From NCBI GenBank assembly GCA_934728585.1, contig CAKVDZ010000005.1, positions 27,497-91,496 on the forward strand: a stretch of 64,000 nt of DNA, given 5' to 3'. The DNA is from an uncultured Candidatus Melainabacteria bacterium (lineage in GTDB: Bacteria > Cyanobacteriota > Vampirovibrionia > Gastranaerophilales > Gastranaerophilaceae). Below, one piece after another: positions 16,747 through 25,748 of this stretch. The notes below the pieces were generated by a model, which ran no database searches, was not told where the DNA came from, and saw nothing but the letters and a program-made list of their open reading frames with translations. The position numbers were made by a program, and so were the translations under genes. How positions within the stretch are numbered: position 1 is the stretch's first letter; every line of letters starts with the position of its first letter.

Positions 16747-17615
16747 TCCTGACCTCCTTCTATTTTTTTATATACATTATCTATCAAGTTTTGTGGAGTT
16801 GAAGCTCCAGCTGTAATTGCAATATTTTCAGAATTTTTTATTAAATCTACGTAATTGTCTAATTCTTCAGCGGTTTCAATATGAATTGTATTTGTTATAC
16901 CTGTCAAAATTTCAGCTAAGTGAGTTGTATTAGCACTCTTTTTAGAGCCAACAACAATTACCAAATCGTTTGTTTGAGCAAGTTCTTTTGCTTCTTTTTG
17001 GCGCATGCTTGTACTTGCGCAAATTGTGTTAACAAGATGTATCTCTTTAGCTATTGTTGTTAAATATACCAAAATATTTTGCAAAGTTTCAATTCTTTGT
17101 GTAGTTTGAACAACAACACCAACTTTTTTGTTCTTTTTTATATCTTCTTCAACGGATTTTAATTCGTTTATGTCTGTTGCAACAGCGATATTGTTTGTGA
17201 ATAGTTGAGCGTTTGCTTTAATAGCGATAACTTCTGGGTGTTCTGCTTTACCAACTATAACTACAAAATTGTCTTCTTTTGCCAACTGAATAGCTTGTTG
17301 TTGAACTTTTTTTACGTCAGGACATGTCAAATCAACAACCTCAAAGCCTTGTGCTTTAATTTGCTCAATGACTTCAGGTGATGCACCATGACTTCTTATA
17401 ACACAAATTCCAGTTTCATTTTTAGGCAATTTGTCAACTGTTTTAATGCCAAGTTCATCTAATTCTTTAATAACTTGTGAGTTATGAATTAGTTCGCCTA
17501 AAACGTATATATTTTTATCTTTATTTTCTTCTTTTAGCTTCTTAACTGTTTCTACTGCTCGTTTTACACCGTAGCAAAAACCTGCAAATTTAGCTAAACT
17601 TATTTTTTTTGACAA
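16743..17615 (-). CDS. ispH: 4-hydroxy-3-methylbut-2-enyl diphosphate reductase
   Basis: 290 residues from a TTG at 17615 with AGGAC upstream. IspH is the last enzyme of the MEP isoprenoid pathway, giving IPP and DMAPP with a 4Fe-4S cluster. The three cluster Cys lie in GFCYGVKRAV, DLTCPDVKKV and NTICASTSMRQ. The substrate-binding segments ELIHNSQV and IRSHGA are present. A TATAAT lies upstream near 17660. The gene overlaps rpsA by four bases, an order also seen as a fusion in some Clostridia. Confidence 0.95.
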   Translation of the reverse strand: MSKKISLAKFAGFCYGVKRAVETVKKLKEENKDKNIYVLGELIHNSQVIKELDELGIKTVDKLPKNETGICVIRSHGASPEVIEQIKAQGFEVVDLTCPDVKKVQQQAIQLAKEDNFVVIVGKAEHPEVIAIKANAQLFTNNIAVATDINELKSVEEDIKKNKKVGVVVQTTQRIETLQNILVYLTTIAKEIHLVNTICASTSMRQKEAKELAQTNDLVIVVGSKKSANTTHLAEILTGITNTIHIETAEELDNYVDLIKNSENIAITAGASTPQNLIDNVYKKIEGGQE

Positions 17616-17692
17616 ATAAATTGTCCTACTTTCATTAGACTAGAGGTTTCCCTCAGTAATTATATTAAATCACAAAAATATTTTTTGACAAG

Positions 17693-17722
17693 AAAAAAGG
17701 ACTTTGAAAAAAGTCCTTTTTT
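17693..17722. terminator. Rho-independent terminator
   Basis: 13-bp perfect stem AAAAAAGGACTTT/AAAGTCCTTTTTT with a GAAA tetraloop, downstream of the DHH gene on the minus strand. Symmetric A and T runs allow use in both directions. Confidence 0.9.
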
Positions 17723-17744
17723 CGTTTATCAATTTACATTTGGA

Positions 17745-19076
17745 TTATTTGTTTTGTGCTTTTTCAAAAGCTTCAATTTTTGGAGCCAATTCTTTAATGA
17801 AATCTTGAACAGTTTGTTCAGTTGTACGACCATTTTTAGGAATTTGGAATGCAGCTGCGTTTTTGTGACCGCCACCGCCGTATTGTCTAGCGATTTCAGA
17901 AACATCAAAGCTTCTGCTTCTGATTGATAATGCTGCAGCGCCACCGAATTCAGCAACTTTAAAGCCAACTTCTACGCCCTCAATTTCAGGAAGTCTACCG
18001 CAAACACCTTTTACTGCATCTTTACCTTCTTGTTGGTAACCAGCTTCTTTACAAGCTTTTTTAGCTGCTTTGATATCTGCATCTTCAATGAAGTAAGCAA
18101 TTTTACCGTTATCTGAATATTGAATTTTATCTAGAGTAACTTTTTCTGCATCTAACACAACTTGTGGAGTGTTACCCATAGCGTTTAGGTTAACTTCGCG
18201 GTTGTTAACTCCAGCTTTCATCAATAATGCTGCATCTTCAAATGTTAATGGAGTGTTTGCATATTTGAAACAACCTGTGTCTGTTAACATACCTGTGAAC
18301 ATTGCATCTTTTGTTTCTTTTCTTAATTCTTCAGGTTTTAATCCTAAAGGTTCAACAAATTGCATTGTAATTTCTGCAGCTGCTGGTAATGAATCATCAA
18401 TCAAGTTAGCAGTTCTTGCATACTTATTGTTTAAAGTTTTATTCCATTTTTCGTTAAATTCTTCTTTATATGGGTGATGGTCAATTTTGAAGCTATAAGT
18501 AGCTTTATTCATAACACCTTTTCTGTAATCAGGAGCCATTAATTTTGTTTCAGCACAGTCACAAGCAATAGCCAAATCGTATTTGCCATATTTTGCAGCA
18601 ACACCGTCTGCTTGTTCTGGTTTTCCTGGTTTATGAACGATAACGTTTACATCTGGGTTTGTATTCAAATAATCATAGTGTGATGGAAAATTGTTGCCAA
18701 AAACAAACAAATCAACTTTTTTGCCTGTTGCTTGGTTGATTAAGTTTGCCATAGCAAATGTTGAACCAAAGCTATCGCCATCTGGTGATGTATGACCAGA
18801 AATAGCAATCTTTTGTACTTTTGGATCTTTAATAATTTTTACCATCTTTTCGATGTTTTCTTTATTATGAGCTTCTGGAGCCCAACCTGTGAACGAAACT
18901 GCTAATTGTTTTTGTTGTGGTTGTCTAATTAAGCTTCTGCCTAAAGCCCCCATTTTATCTAATGCATTGTAATTGTAAGCAGGTTTTATATCAGACTGTG
19001 CATTGTTCACAACTGCTGATTTTGCTTGTGGCAAGTACATTGTGTTTTTTACTGCATTAATTGAGTTTACGTTCAT
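17745..19076 (-). CDS. DHH/DHHA1 phosphoesterase (NrnA-like) with N-terminal extension
   Basis: 443 residues. The DHH domain begins near residue 90 with SGHTSPDGDSFGS, then ACDCAETK and KIDHHPY; the DHHA1 domain ends with GGGGHKNAAAF. This matches NrnA-type enzymes that cleave short oligoribonucleotides (nanoRNA), pAp or cyclic dinucleotide products. About 75 N-terminal residues (Asn/Gln/Ala-rich, ending near VSFTGW) are not in NrnA and look disordered. GAAGGAA lies before the ATG. The GCAATT element upstream overlaps the glgA terminator. The precise substrate cannot be read from sequence. Confidence 0.85.
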   Translation of the reverse strand: MNVNSINAVKNTMYLPQAKSAVVNNAQSDIKPAYNYNALDKMGALGRSLIRQPQQKQLAVSFTGWAPEAHNKENIEKMVKIIKDPKVQKIAISGHTSPDGDSFGSTFAMANLINQATGKKVDLFVFGNNFPSHYDYLNTNPDVNVIVHKPGKPEQADGVAAKYGKYDLAIACDCAETKLMAPDYRKGVMNKATYSFKIDHHPYKEEFNEKWNKTLNNKYARTANLIDDSLPAAAEITMQFVEPLGLKPEELRKETKDAMFTGMLTDTGCFKYANTPLTFEDAALLMKAGVNNREVNLNAMGNTPQVVLDAEKVTLDKIQYSDNGKIAYFIEDADIKAAKKACKEAGYQQEGKDAVKGVCGRLPEIEGVEVGFKVAEFGGAAALSIRSRSFDVSEIARQYGGGGHKNAAAFQIPKNGRTTEQTVQDFIKELAPKIEAFEKAQNK

Positions 19077-19102
19077 TTCCTTCTACTCCAAGTTTGTAAA
19101 TT

Positions 19103-19138
19103 GATACTTATTAAAGCTCCCTAAAGAAAAAAATTGCC
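19103..19138 (-). promoter_or_regulatory. GCAATT-box element (DHH gene), part of glgA terminator
   Basis: On the minus strand GGCAATTTTTTT (19138-19127) is followed by CTTTAATAAGTATC (19116-19103). The box starts 60 bases before the ATG, as in the other copies. A GTTACATT with a neighbouring GTTAATAG lies at 19166-19182. The box is also the right arm of the glgA terminator, so conservation alone does not prove a promoter role. Confidence 0.45.
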
Positions 19139-19159
19139 AGCATGGTCGGCAATTTTTTT
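19127..19159 (-). terminator. Rho-independent terminator of glgA
   Basis: 12-bp stem AAAAAAATTGCC/GGCAATTTTTTT with a nine-base loop. It can act in both directions. Confidence 0.85.
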
Positions 19160-19218
19160 CTAATTGTTACATTTGTTAATAGTGTATTTTTGACAATATA
19201 ACTGAATTTAAAACTTAT

Positions 19219-20664
19219 TTATTTTAATAAGTTGTGGTATAAATCCATATATTTTTGTGCGCTAACTTTCCAACTGAAGTCTGTAGTCATCGCGTTTTTT
19301 TGCATTTTTTCAAATGCTTTTTTGTTGTTGTTAAATACATTGATTGCGTAGTAAAGAGCTTCTTTCATATCCCAGCCATTGTAACGCCAGAATTTGAAGC
19401 CATTTGCTTCTTCAATTGGTTCTCCTTTTACTGTATCATCAAGACCGCCAGTAGCTCTTACAACTGGAAGTGAACCGTAGTGCATAGAGATTAATTGGCT
19501 TAATCCACAAGGTTCAAATCTTGATGGCATCAAGAACATATCTGAACCAGCATACATTAAGTTAGCAAGTTTTGCGTTGTAACCGATTTCTGCGCGAATA
19601 TTTCCAGTGTTATTTGATAACCAAATCAACAAGTTTTCATATTCTGTTGCGCCTGAGCCTAAGAATACGAAATCAGCTGGCATATTCATTAATTCACCTT
19701 CTTCAGCACGAATTAAATCAATACCTTTTTGGTCAACTAATCTTGAAATCATCGCAACAAGAGGTCTATCTGGATTGTAAGCTAATCCAAAGTGTTCGCA
19801 AACAGCTTTTTTGTTTTCTTGTTTATGTTTAATTGAACGAGCATCATAATTTTTTACTAAAGCTTTATCTTTTTTAGGGTCAAAAGCTGTGTAATCGATA
19901 CCGTTTAAGATTCCGTGAATTTTGCCTTGGTTCATTCTTAATGTGTAGTCCATGCCCTCACCAAATTCAGGTGTCAAAATTTCTTGAGCATATTTTGGAG
20001 ATACAACAAGAATAGCGTCAGAGTAGTTGATTGCACCTTTTACCCAATTAACCATTCCGTAGTGTTCTAAGCCCCATTCGTTGTATACGATATCTTTTCT
20101 CATGTTTGCAAAGTCTAAAATATCATCGTGCCAAATACCTTGGTATGCCAAGTTGTGAATTTGGAATACATTTTTGGCTTTATTCCAGAATTCATCGTAT
20201 TTGTAGTTAGCTTTAATGAACATAGGTATCATAGCTGTATGCCAATCATGGGTGTGAACGATATCAGCTTTGAAGTTTAATGCTTTTGCGTATTCTAGTA
20301 CTGCAAGCGAGAAAGCTACATATCTTTCGTGTTCATATCTTGTGTCTAAATATTTTGGATATACTTCTTTGAAGCAACCAAAGTACCATTCGTTTTCAAC
20401 AAAAAATACGTTAATTTTTGTTCCTGGAAGTTTGCAAGTATGTAATTTGAACTTGTGTCCTTGGTTTCCAAATGTAATCCACATTTCGGAATTTGGATAT
20501 TCTTTAATACCAAATTTTTCTCTATCAATGCAACCATGTAATGGTGTAAAAATGGCTAATTCAGTGTGTTTTTCAAGCTCTTTTGGTACACTTCCTACTA
20601 CGTCTGCAAGTCCACCAACTTTTGAAAATGGTGCAACTTCTGCTGCTGCAAATAATACTTTCAT
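19219..20664 (-). CDS. glgA: Glycogen synthase (ADP-glucose, GT5)
   Basis: 481 residues, the usual GlgA length. It extends alpha-1,4-glucan from ADP-glucose. The N-terminus KVLFAAAEVAPFSKVGGLAD carries the KxGGL substrate loop. The C-terminal GT-B lobe has ISRLVDQKGIDLI, MLMPSRFEPCGLSQLI-like sequence (FLMPSRFEPCGLSQL) and VRATGGLDDTV. GGAGGG lies before the ATG. No other glycogen gene is adjacent. Confidence 0.96.
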   Translation of the reverse strand: MKVLFAAAEVAPFSKVGGLADVVGSVPKELEKHTELAIFTPLHGCIDREKFGIKEYPNSEMWITFGNQGHKFKLHTCKLPGTKINVFFVENEWYFGCFKEVYPKYLDTRYEHERYVAFSLAVLEYAKALNFKADIVHTHDWHTAMIPMFIKANYKYDEFWNKAKNVFQIHNLAYQGIWHDDILDFANMRKDIVYNEWGLEHYGMVNWVKGAINYSDAILVVSPKYAQEILTPEFGEGMDYTLRMNQGKIHGILNGIDYTAFDPKKDKALVKNYDARSIKHKQENKKAVCEHFGLAYNPDRPLVAMISRLVDQKGIDLIRAEEGELMNMPADFVFLGSGATEYENLLIWLSNNTGNIRAEIGYNAKLANLMYAGSDMFLMPSRFEPCGLSQLISMHYGSLPVVRATGGLDDTVKGEPIEEANGFKFWRYNGWDMKEALYYAINVFNNNKKAFEKMQKNAMTTDFSWKVSAQKYMDLYHNLLK

Positions 20665-20684
20665 TTTCCCTCCAATTATTTTAT

Positions 20685-23600
20685 TTATATATTTAAGTGA
20701 TATCTTTCTGCGATTTGTCTAGCTTGATTATAGCAAAAATCTGCTTGTGTGTCTTCTTTTTTTAATTTTAAAGTTTTTGCGTGTAAGTTTTTGAACAACA
20801 TTAATATATATAAGTTACCGTTTCTATTGTTTTCTAGTTCAACAATAGAATTTGTAATTAAGCCGTACGCTGTATTTACATCTTTAAATAATAACGATAA
20901 TTCTGCAATCAAGTACCAGCAAATGTACGTAATATTTTTTAAACCGTGGTTCATAGACGTTTCAAGTACGCTGTTATAAATTGAAGCTGCTTTTTTGTGT
21001 TTATTTAATTTATAGTATGAATATCCAATCATCAGGTCACAGAATAGTTCTAATTGGTGTAAATTATTTGTTTTTGCTCCTAATTTAGCATCATAAATTT
21101 TCTTTGCAAATTTATCAGGATCTTTTCTATAAACAGCAAATGCTTCAATTATGTTGCGTAAAAATTTAGCAAATTTTTCGTTTTCATTTATTGGACGTCT
21201 TAAGTCTGTAATTATTGGTTTTCCGTGAATTATGTTGTCTATATCGGCAAACATTTTGAATGAATCTGGAGTGTTTGGCAAAATTTGTTCAAGAAGTTCA
21301 CAGAATTGGAATGTATTTTCTTTTAATTGAAGAATTTTTGCAAAAATTATATAACCAGCAGAATCAGTGATTAAATCATTAAATTGATTGTCAGGTAATG
21401 ATTTTGGTTTTAAATCTTCAATGTTACTTCTTGCGATAATTGAGAATAGTTCGTCACCCAATTCAATACATTCTTCCAAGTTGCCAACGTTAAATAAGAT
21501 TTCAATTTTTACAAGTGAAATCATTAATGCGTTCAAGCTAAACTCTGGGCTATTTGGATTTATGTCTGCGTTATCTAATCTGGATAGAATTTTATGTGAC
21601 ATTAAAAGCGCATGGTTGTAATTTCCAGAAAGAATACACCCTTGCATAATTTTATTGCACAAATTAATAACTTTTTTGTCTTTCATACCTTTTTCAAGGT
21701 TATCAAGAATTGTTTGTGTTATGTTTGCGATTTTGTCTGGTGTGTACTTGTAAAGAAGACTTGCGATACTTTCGTAAACTTCTATTTTGTACTCGTCGAT
21801 TGATTTTCCAGAGTATTCATTTACGTTGTTGTCTAACAACTTTAAAACACGCATGCTACAGTTCAAATATGCGCTAAAATCGCCCAAAGAACGGTTTATA
21901 TTTGAAATGTTTTCCCATTGTACAAATTCGTTTTTGCTGTTTTCCACAAGAGAATACAATTTTGCAAGTATTGGGTTTGCGGTATTATCTTTGAAGCAGA
22001 AAGTTATTAAGTAATTTGCAACACTCCTTTTTTCTTCAAAGGTCAATATCTTAAGCATGTTTTCGTAGTATAAATTGTAGTTTTGAACCTGTATTACGCC
22101 ATTTGCACTATAAATAAAGCCCTTGTTGTCTAATAATATCAAGTAATCATCAACTTTTGGACTATTAAAAAATTTAATTGATGGTAAATCTAATTGTGGT
22201 CCAATAAGTAGAATGCAAGATAAGAATTTGAATAAATTTTCATCTTGATGTTTTATAAATAAAAGTCTTTTTTGAACTAATTCGTCTAAAGTTGTTGGAA
22301 ATACTACAGTTTCAGATTTTTCAATAGCTAAGCTTCCTTTTTCAACCTTAAACACTCCCAAATCCATTAAATGCACTAACGCTTGCATAAAGTACATTTG
22401 CGAACCTTTAGTGTTTTTAGAAATCTTTTGCATATAGAATGAATCTAAAATATTTTTGCAAAGATTTATGTTTGCTTCGATTAAGGTCTTGATTGGTGTT
22501 GGTTTAAGTGTGATTTCTGTGTATTCTTGTTTTGCTAATAGGAAGTGAGTAGTTTTGTGTAAACTAAATTCATCTTTAGCAAAAATCAAATAACTTATAT
22601 CATATTGTTCAAATTTTTTCAGCAAGTCTTGCAATAACTCAAAAGATGTGTCATCAATTTTTTCAATATTTTCTATAATAACTAAAGATTTCTTTTGATT
22701 TACTAGAATTTTTTCAAAAGCGTCGAACAAACCGTTTCTAACTTTTTCTGGGTGGTCTGATTCATGAACATTCAGATTAATTAAATCTTTCAAGTAGCCA
22801 GATTTATCTACTGTGTTTATCGCTGAAAAATTGTTGTATTCTTTTAATTTGCCCGTTGTGTTAAACCCGTACATGCCAAATAATAGGTCGTTAAAGAACC
22901 CGTATGGTTTGTATTTTATTTCATCATAGCATGTCACTTTGAAAATATTTTGGAAGATATTATTTTGTTTTATCTTTTCAATAACTTCTAACGAACGAGG
23001 GAAATATTCTTGCTTACCTTTAACAACAATAATATTTCTGCGTTTTGACATTAGTCTTTGAGCAAGATTGCTACTCAAACCCTGTGTAATTTCTTTTGTA
23101 AAATTACAGTGAATTTCATCAAAAGTAATTCCGTCCATATCATAGATAGAATCTTCGTTTTCAAAGATTTCTTGTTGGTCTTGAATTATATCTGGAATTT
23201 GAATGTTATTTATATCTGTAACTTCTTCATTGTTTTCTTCGTATTTTATTAGATCTTCCAAGTCAAGCTCATATAAGAAGATACTTTGATTTTTTAATCT
23301 CGCCATGCCGATTGAATTCATTGGCAATTCATTTCCGACAATTTCATAAATACTACTATCTGTAATTAGTTGCAGGTTATTTAATAATTTTTGTGAGGTA
23401 GTAATATTTTGATAAAGTAATTGTATATTAATACCAGATTTGTAATCCTCATTTGATGCGTATGCGTTACGTTTTAATATAGCAATGTTACATTTTATTT
23501 GAGAATCTTTTGTTTCTGTCAGTTTGTGGTTTAGCTGTGTAATTAAATTTAAAATATCAATAGATGCTTTAACTGCATTTTTAGCAGAAGAAGCGTAAGT

Positions 23601-24038
23601 GTAATCTTTATTAAATCTTATAATGAGTGTGTTGCCTATTATTTGACGTTTTACGCCAATTGATTTAACGTAATCTGCAATTAACCCGTTCAATTTTGTT
23701 TTAAACTTTTCGTAAAGTTTGTTTGAGCCTAAAATTTGGCGCATATCCTCAAGGTTTGGAAAATCAATAGAAACGCATGCAAATTCATCTATGTTAGAAC
23801 CCTGAAGAATGGCACTAACATTAGTATCAAATCCACATCTTGAACATTTGCCCGCAATTGTAGGATTAATTTTTCCGCAATTGTGGCATTTGTTAACAAT
23901 TATAAATCCGCAATTGTTACATGTGTTTGTCATGTTTACGGTATGACAAATCGGGCAAACAAGTTTTAATACTTTTTTGCAATTGGGACATACAGTTGTG
24001 TCGTCACTAATTTTTAAACCGCATTTTGGACATTCCAT
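20685..24038 (-). CDS. 1117-residue zinc-ribbon / cyclase-like / ATPase-like / helical-repeat protein
   Basis: Residues 1-70 hold six CxxC pairs (CPKC, CPNC, CPIC, CNNC, CHNC, CSRC), about three zinc ribbons. Residues 86-260 resemble a class III nucleotide cyclase domain (ACVSIDFPNLEDM, IGNTLIIRF), but I do not see the usual pair of metal-binding Asp. Residues 325-560 resemble the STAND/AAA ATPase that follows cyclase domains in bacterial signalling proteins. The P-loop position reads VVKGKQEYFPRS, without GK[ST], while a Walker-B-like SLVIIENIEKID remains. Residues about 690-1117 are TPR-like helices (SYYKLNKHKKAASIYNSVLE). It is probably a large cytoplasmic sensor or scaffold whose enzymatic sites have decayed. 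It is divergent from the MotA/OmpA-like pair at 24122-25748. Confidence 0.75.
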   Translation of the reverse strand: MECPKCGLKISDDTTVCPNCKKVLKLVCPICHTVNMTNTCNNCGFIIVNKCHNCGKINPTIAGKCSRCGFDTNVSAILQGSNIDEFACVSIDFPNLEDMRQILGSNKLYEKFKTKLNGLIADYVKSIGVKRQIIGNTLIIRFNKDYTYASSAKNAVKASIDILNLITQLNHKLTETKDSQIKCNIAILKRNAYASNEDYKSGINIQLLYQNITTSQKLLNNLQLITDSSIYEIVGNELPMNSIGMARLKNQSIFLYELDLEDLIKYEENNEEVTDINNIQIPDIIQDQQEIFENEDSIYDMDGITFDEIHCNFTKEITQGLSSNLAQRLMSKRRNIIVVKGKQEYFPRSLEVIEKIKQNNIFQNIFKVTCYDEIKYKPYGFFNDLLFGMYGFNTTGKLKEYNNFSAINTVDKSGYLKDLINLNVHESDHPEKVRNGLFDAFEKILVNQKKSLVIIENIEKIDDTSFELLQDLLKKFEQYDISYLIFAKDEFSLHKTTHFLLAKQEYTEITLKPTPIKTLIEANINLCKNILDSFYMQKISKNTKGSQMYFMQALVHLMDLGVFKVEKGSLAIEKSETVVFPTTLDELVQKRLLFIKHQDENLFKFLSCILLIGPQLDLPSIKFFNSPKVDDYLILLDNKGFIYSANGVIQVQNYNLYYENMLKILTFEEKRSVANYLITFCFKDNTANPILAKLYSLVENSKNEFVQWENISNINRSLGDFSAYLNCSMRVLKLLDNNVNEYSGKSIDEYKIEVYESIASLLYKYTPDKIANITQTILDNLEKGMKDKKVINLCNKIMQGCILSGNYNHALLMSHKILSRLDNADINPNSPEFSLNALMISLVKIEILFNVGNLEECIELGDELFSIIARSNIEDLKPKSLPDNQFNDLITDSAGYIIFAKILQLKENTFQFCELLEQILPNTPDSFKMFADIDNIIHGKPIITDLRRPINENEKFAKFLRNIIEAFAVYRKDPDKFAKKIYDAKLGAKTNNLHQLELFCDLMIGYSYYKLNKHKKAASIYNSVLETSMNHGLKNITYICWYLIAELSLLFKDVNTAYGLITNSIVELENNRNGNLYILMLFKNLHAKTLKLKKEDTQADFCYNQARQIAERYHLNI

Positions 24039-24050
24039 TCTTTAATTGTA
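24039..24050 (-). promoter_or_regulatory. Predicted leaderless promoter (-10 TACAAT)
   Basis: Minus strand TACAAT (24050-24045), six bases, then ATG at 24038, with no ribosome site in between. Confidence 0.5.
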
Positions 24051-24121
24051 CAATCTTTTTGTTAAAAATCAATTGTTTTTTTTAATATTATGCTATAATC
24101 TAATAAGTATAAGAGGTATAT

Positions 24122-25042
24122 ATGAACTTTATGAAATTTATTTTTGATCCTGCAATCATTATAATCCTTGCAGCATTTGTTTCTTCACTTGTTTTTATAG
24201 TAAAAAAATTCACTTTTGTTAATTCAAACTTAATCTGGTTAATTAATTTTTTAAGCAAGTTTAAGAAATCAGATTTGTCATACAGGTTTGGTGAATTTGA
24301 TAAAGTTATTTCTCAAAATTCGTATGTTTCAAGTGTTTGGCATGAATTTAGAAACACACTTGTTTTTTCTGAATCAGTTGCAATAAAAAAACAAGATAAC
24401 AGCGTTGCATTTCAAAATGTTTCACAAGCTGTAAATAGTATTCAAACCACGGTTGACCCTTTATATTTCTTTAACGAAGATTCATTAGTAAGTTCAAAAT
24501 ACAACAGCAAATTTGTTCAAATTGCGCCGACAATTTTGACAGGTTTAGGACCTTTGTTCACTTTCTTGAATATTGCTATTGCGTTTACAAGGGTTGATTT
24601 TTCAAACCAAGAAACAACAATTTCTTCTGTTGCTAACTTAATGAGTAGCATGCAAGTCGCTGCGTTGTGTTCTGTACTTGCAGTTAGTGCATCATTGATT
24701 TTTATGCTTTTTGAAAAAATTTATTATAACAAGATGTGTAGAGTTCCAATGTTGAGGGTTCAAGAACTTCTTTATGGCTTGTTTGATAACATTTCTTCTG
24801 AAAAATTCCTTATTGAGTTGCTAAAAGAAACAAAAATTCAAAATAGTAACTTGACTGGTTTATTAAACAAGTTACCTGAACAATTTAGGGTTGCACTTGA
24901 TAGTAGTGTCGCGAAATCAATTGTTCCATATATGGAGAACTTGTTGTTCGGTATCAATAACCTAAATGATTCAATTAAAAAATTAAAAATTCAGGACAAA
25001 CATACTGGTTCTGATGGTGATGTAGTAGATAAATTATTCTAA
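24122..25042 (+). CDS. MotA/TolQ/ExbB-type membrane protein, ZorA-like
   Basis: 306 residues. Three membrane helices are visible: about 7-28 (DPAIIIILAAFVSSLVFIV), 137-160 (PTILTGLGPLFTFLNIAIAF) and 178-198 (AALCSVLAVSASLIFMLFE). The second has the Pro-Thr-x-Leu-Thr-Gly-Leu-Gly pattern of ZorA and other non-flagellar MotA-type channels. AAGAGG and TATAAT precede the ATG. The next gene encodes an OmpA/MotB-type partner, so the pair should form a 5:2-type rotary channel. The defence genes zorC, zorD and zorE are absent, so I do not call it Zorya. Confidence 0.75.
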   Translation: MNFMKFIFDPAIIIILAAFVSSLVFIVKKFTFVNSNLIWLINFLSKFKKSDLSYRFGEFDKVISQNSYVSSVWHEFRNTLVFSESVAIKKQDNSVAFQNVSQAVNSIQTTVDPLYFFNEDSLVSSKYNSKFVQIAPTILTGLGPLFTFLNIAIAFTRVDFSNQETTISSVANLMSSMQVAALCSVLAVSASLIFMLFEKIYYNKMCRVPMLRVQELLYGLFDNISSEKFLIELLKETKIQNSNLTGLLNKLPEQFRVALDSSVAKSIVPYMENLLFGINNLNDSIKKLKIQDKHTGSDGDVVDKLF

Positions 25043-25046
25043 AATT

Positions 25047-25748
25047 ATGTTAAGAACAAGACAACCACATTCAAATAATGACGTGCAAGAAAACGTTTTC
25101 TGGATTACAATGACTGACTTATTATTGGGTCTGTCTGTAATCTTTATTGTATTGTTTGTTCTGGCTATGACTGGTTTCTCGCAAGCTAAACTTCAAGAAC
25201 AAACTGTTAAAGCTGAAGTTGCAAACGAATTGGCTAAAAATTTAAAAGAAAAAAATATTAACGCTCAAATCGATATGATGACGGGGGACGTTAAACTATC
25301 AGATTTGCAATTGTTTGAACTGGGTAGTTATGAATTATCTGACAAGGGTCGTGAGTTTTTGAATAAATTTGTGCCGATTTACATAAATGCTGTTTATGAA
25401 AATCCAAAAGTTGCAGATAAAGTTGTGAATATTGTTATTCAAGGTCACACTGATTCTCAAACTTTTGCTGGCGTTGATTCAAAAGATTTACAATTTATTA
25501 AAAATATGGAATTATCTACAAAACGTGCAAATGAAGTTGCTAAATTTATTTTCTTTACACCATATAACAAGGCTTACAGTGAAAATTTACACAAGATGCT
25601 TTTAGTTGAGGGTAAGAGTTTTTCTGAACCTGTTCTTGTTAATGGAAAAGAAGATTATGCAAAAAGTAGACGTGTTGAGTTAAAATTGATTGTAAAAAGT
25701 TCAAACTTACAAGATTTTATGGGGTTAGCAAAAAATGAATCTAAATAA
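25047..25748 (+). CDS. OmpA/MotB-type membrane protein, ZorB-like
   Basis: 233 residues. One membrane helix at about 20-42 carries the ion-binding Asp24 in WITMTDLLLGLSVIFIVLF, matching ZorB/MotB. A short coiled stretch is followed by an OmpA-like peptidoglycan-binding domain at about 95-225 (VNIVIQGHTDSQTF, LSTKRANEVAKFIF, KSRRVELKLIV). It starts five bases after the upstream stop, without a clear ribosome site, so it is probably coupled to the ZorA-like gene. It should anchor the channel to the cell wall. Its sequence differs clearly from the flagellar motB at 3317-4444. Confidence 0.78.
   Translation: MLRTRQPHSNNDVQENVFWITMTDLLLGLSVIFIVLFVLAMTGFSQAKLQEQTVKAEVANELAKNLKEKNINAQIDMMTGDVKLSDLQLFELGSYELSDKGREFLNKFVPIYINAVYENPKVADKVVNIVIQGHTDSQTFAGVDSKDLQFIKNMELSTKRANEVAKFIFFTPYNKAYSENLHKMLLVEGKSFSEPVLVNGKEDYAKSRRVELKLIVKSSNLQDFMGLAKNESK

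Noticed and set aside
17729..17968. Second minus-strand frame at the 3' end of the DHH gene
   Set aside because: Fully inside the DHHA1 coding region in another frame, with no start signal.
24122..25748. A complete Zorya defence system
   Set aside because: Only the ZorA/ZorB-like pair is present; no helicase, nuclease or ZorC/D/E-like gene follows. UPF0210 and a small unknown come next.
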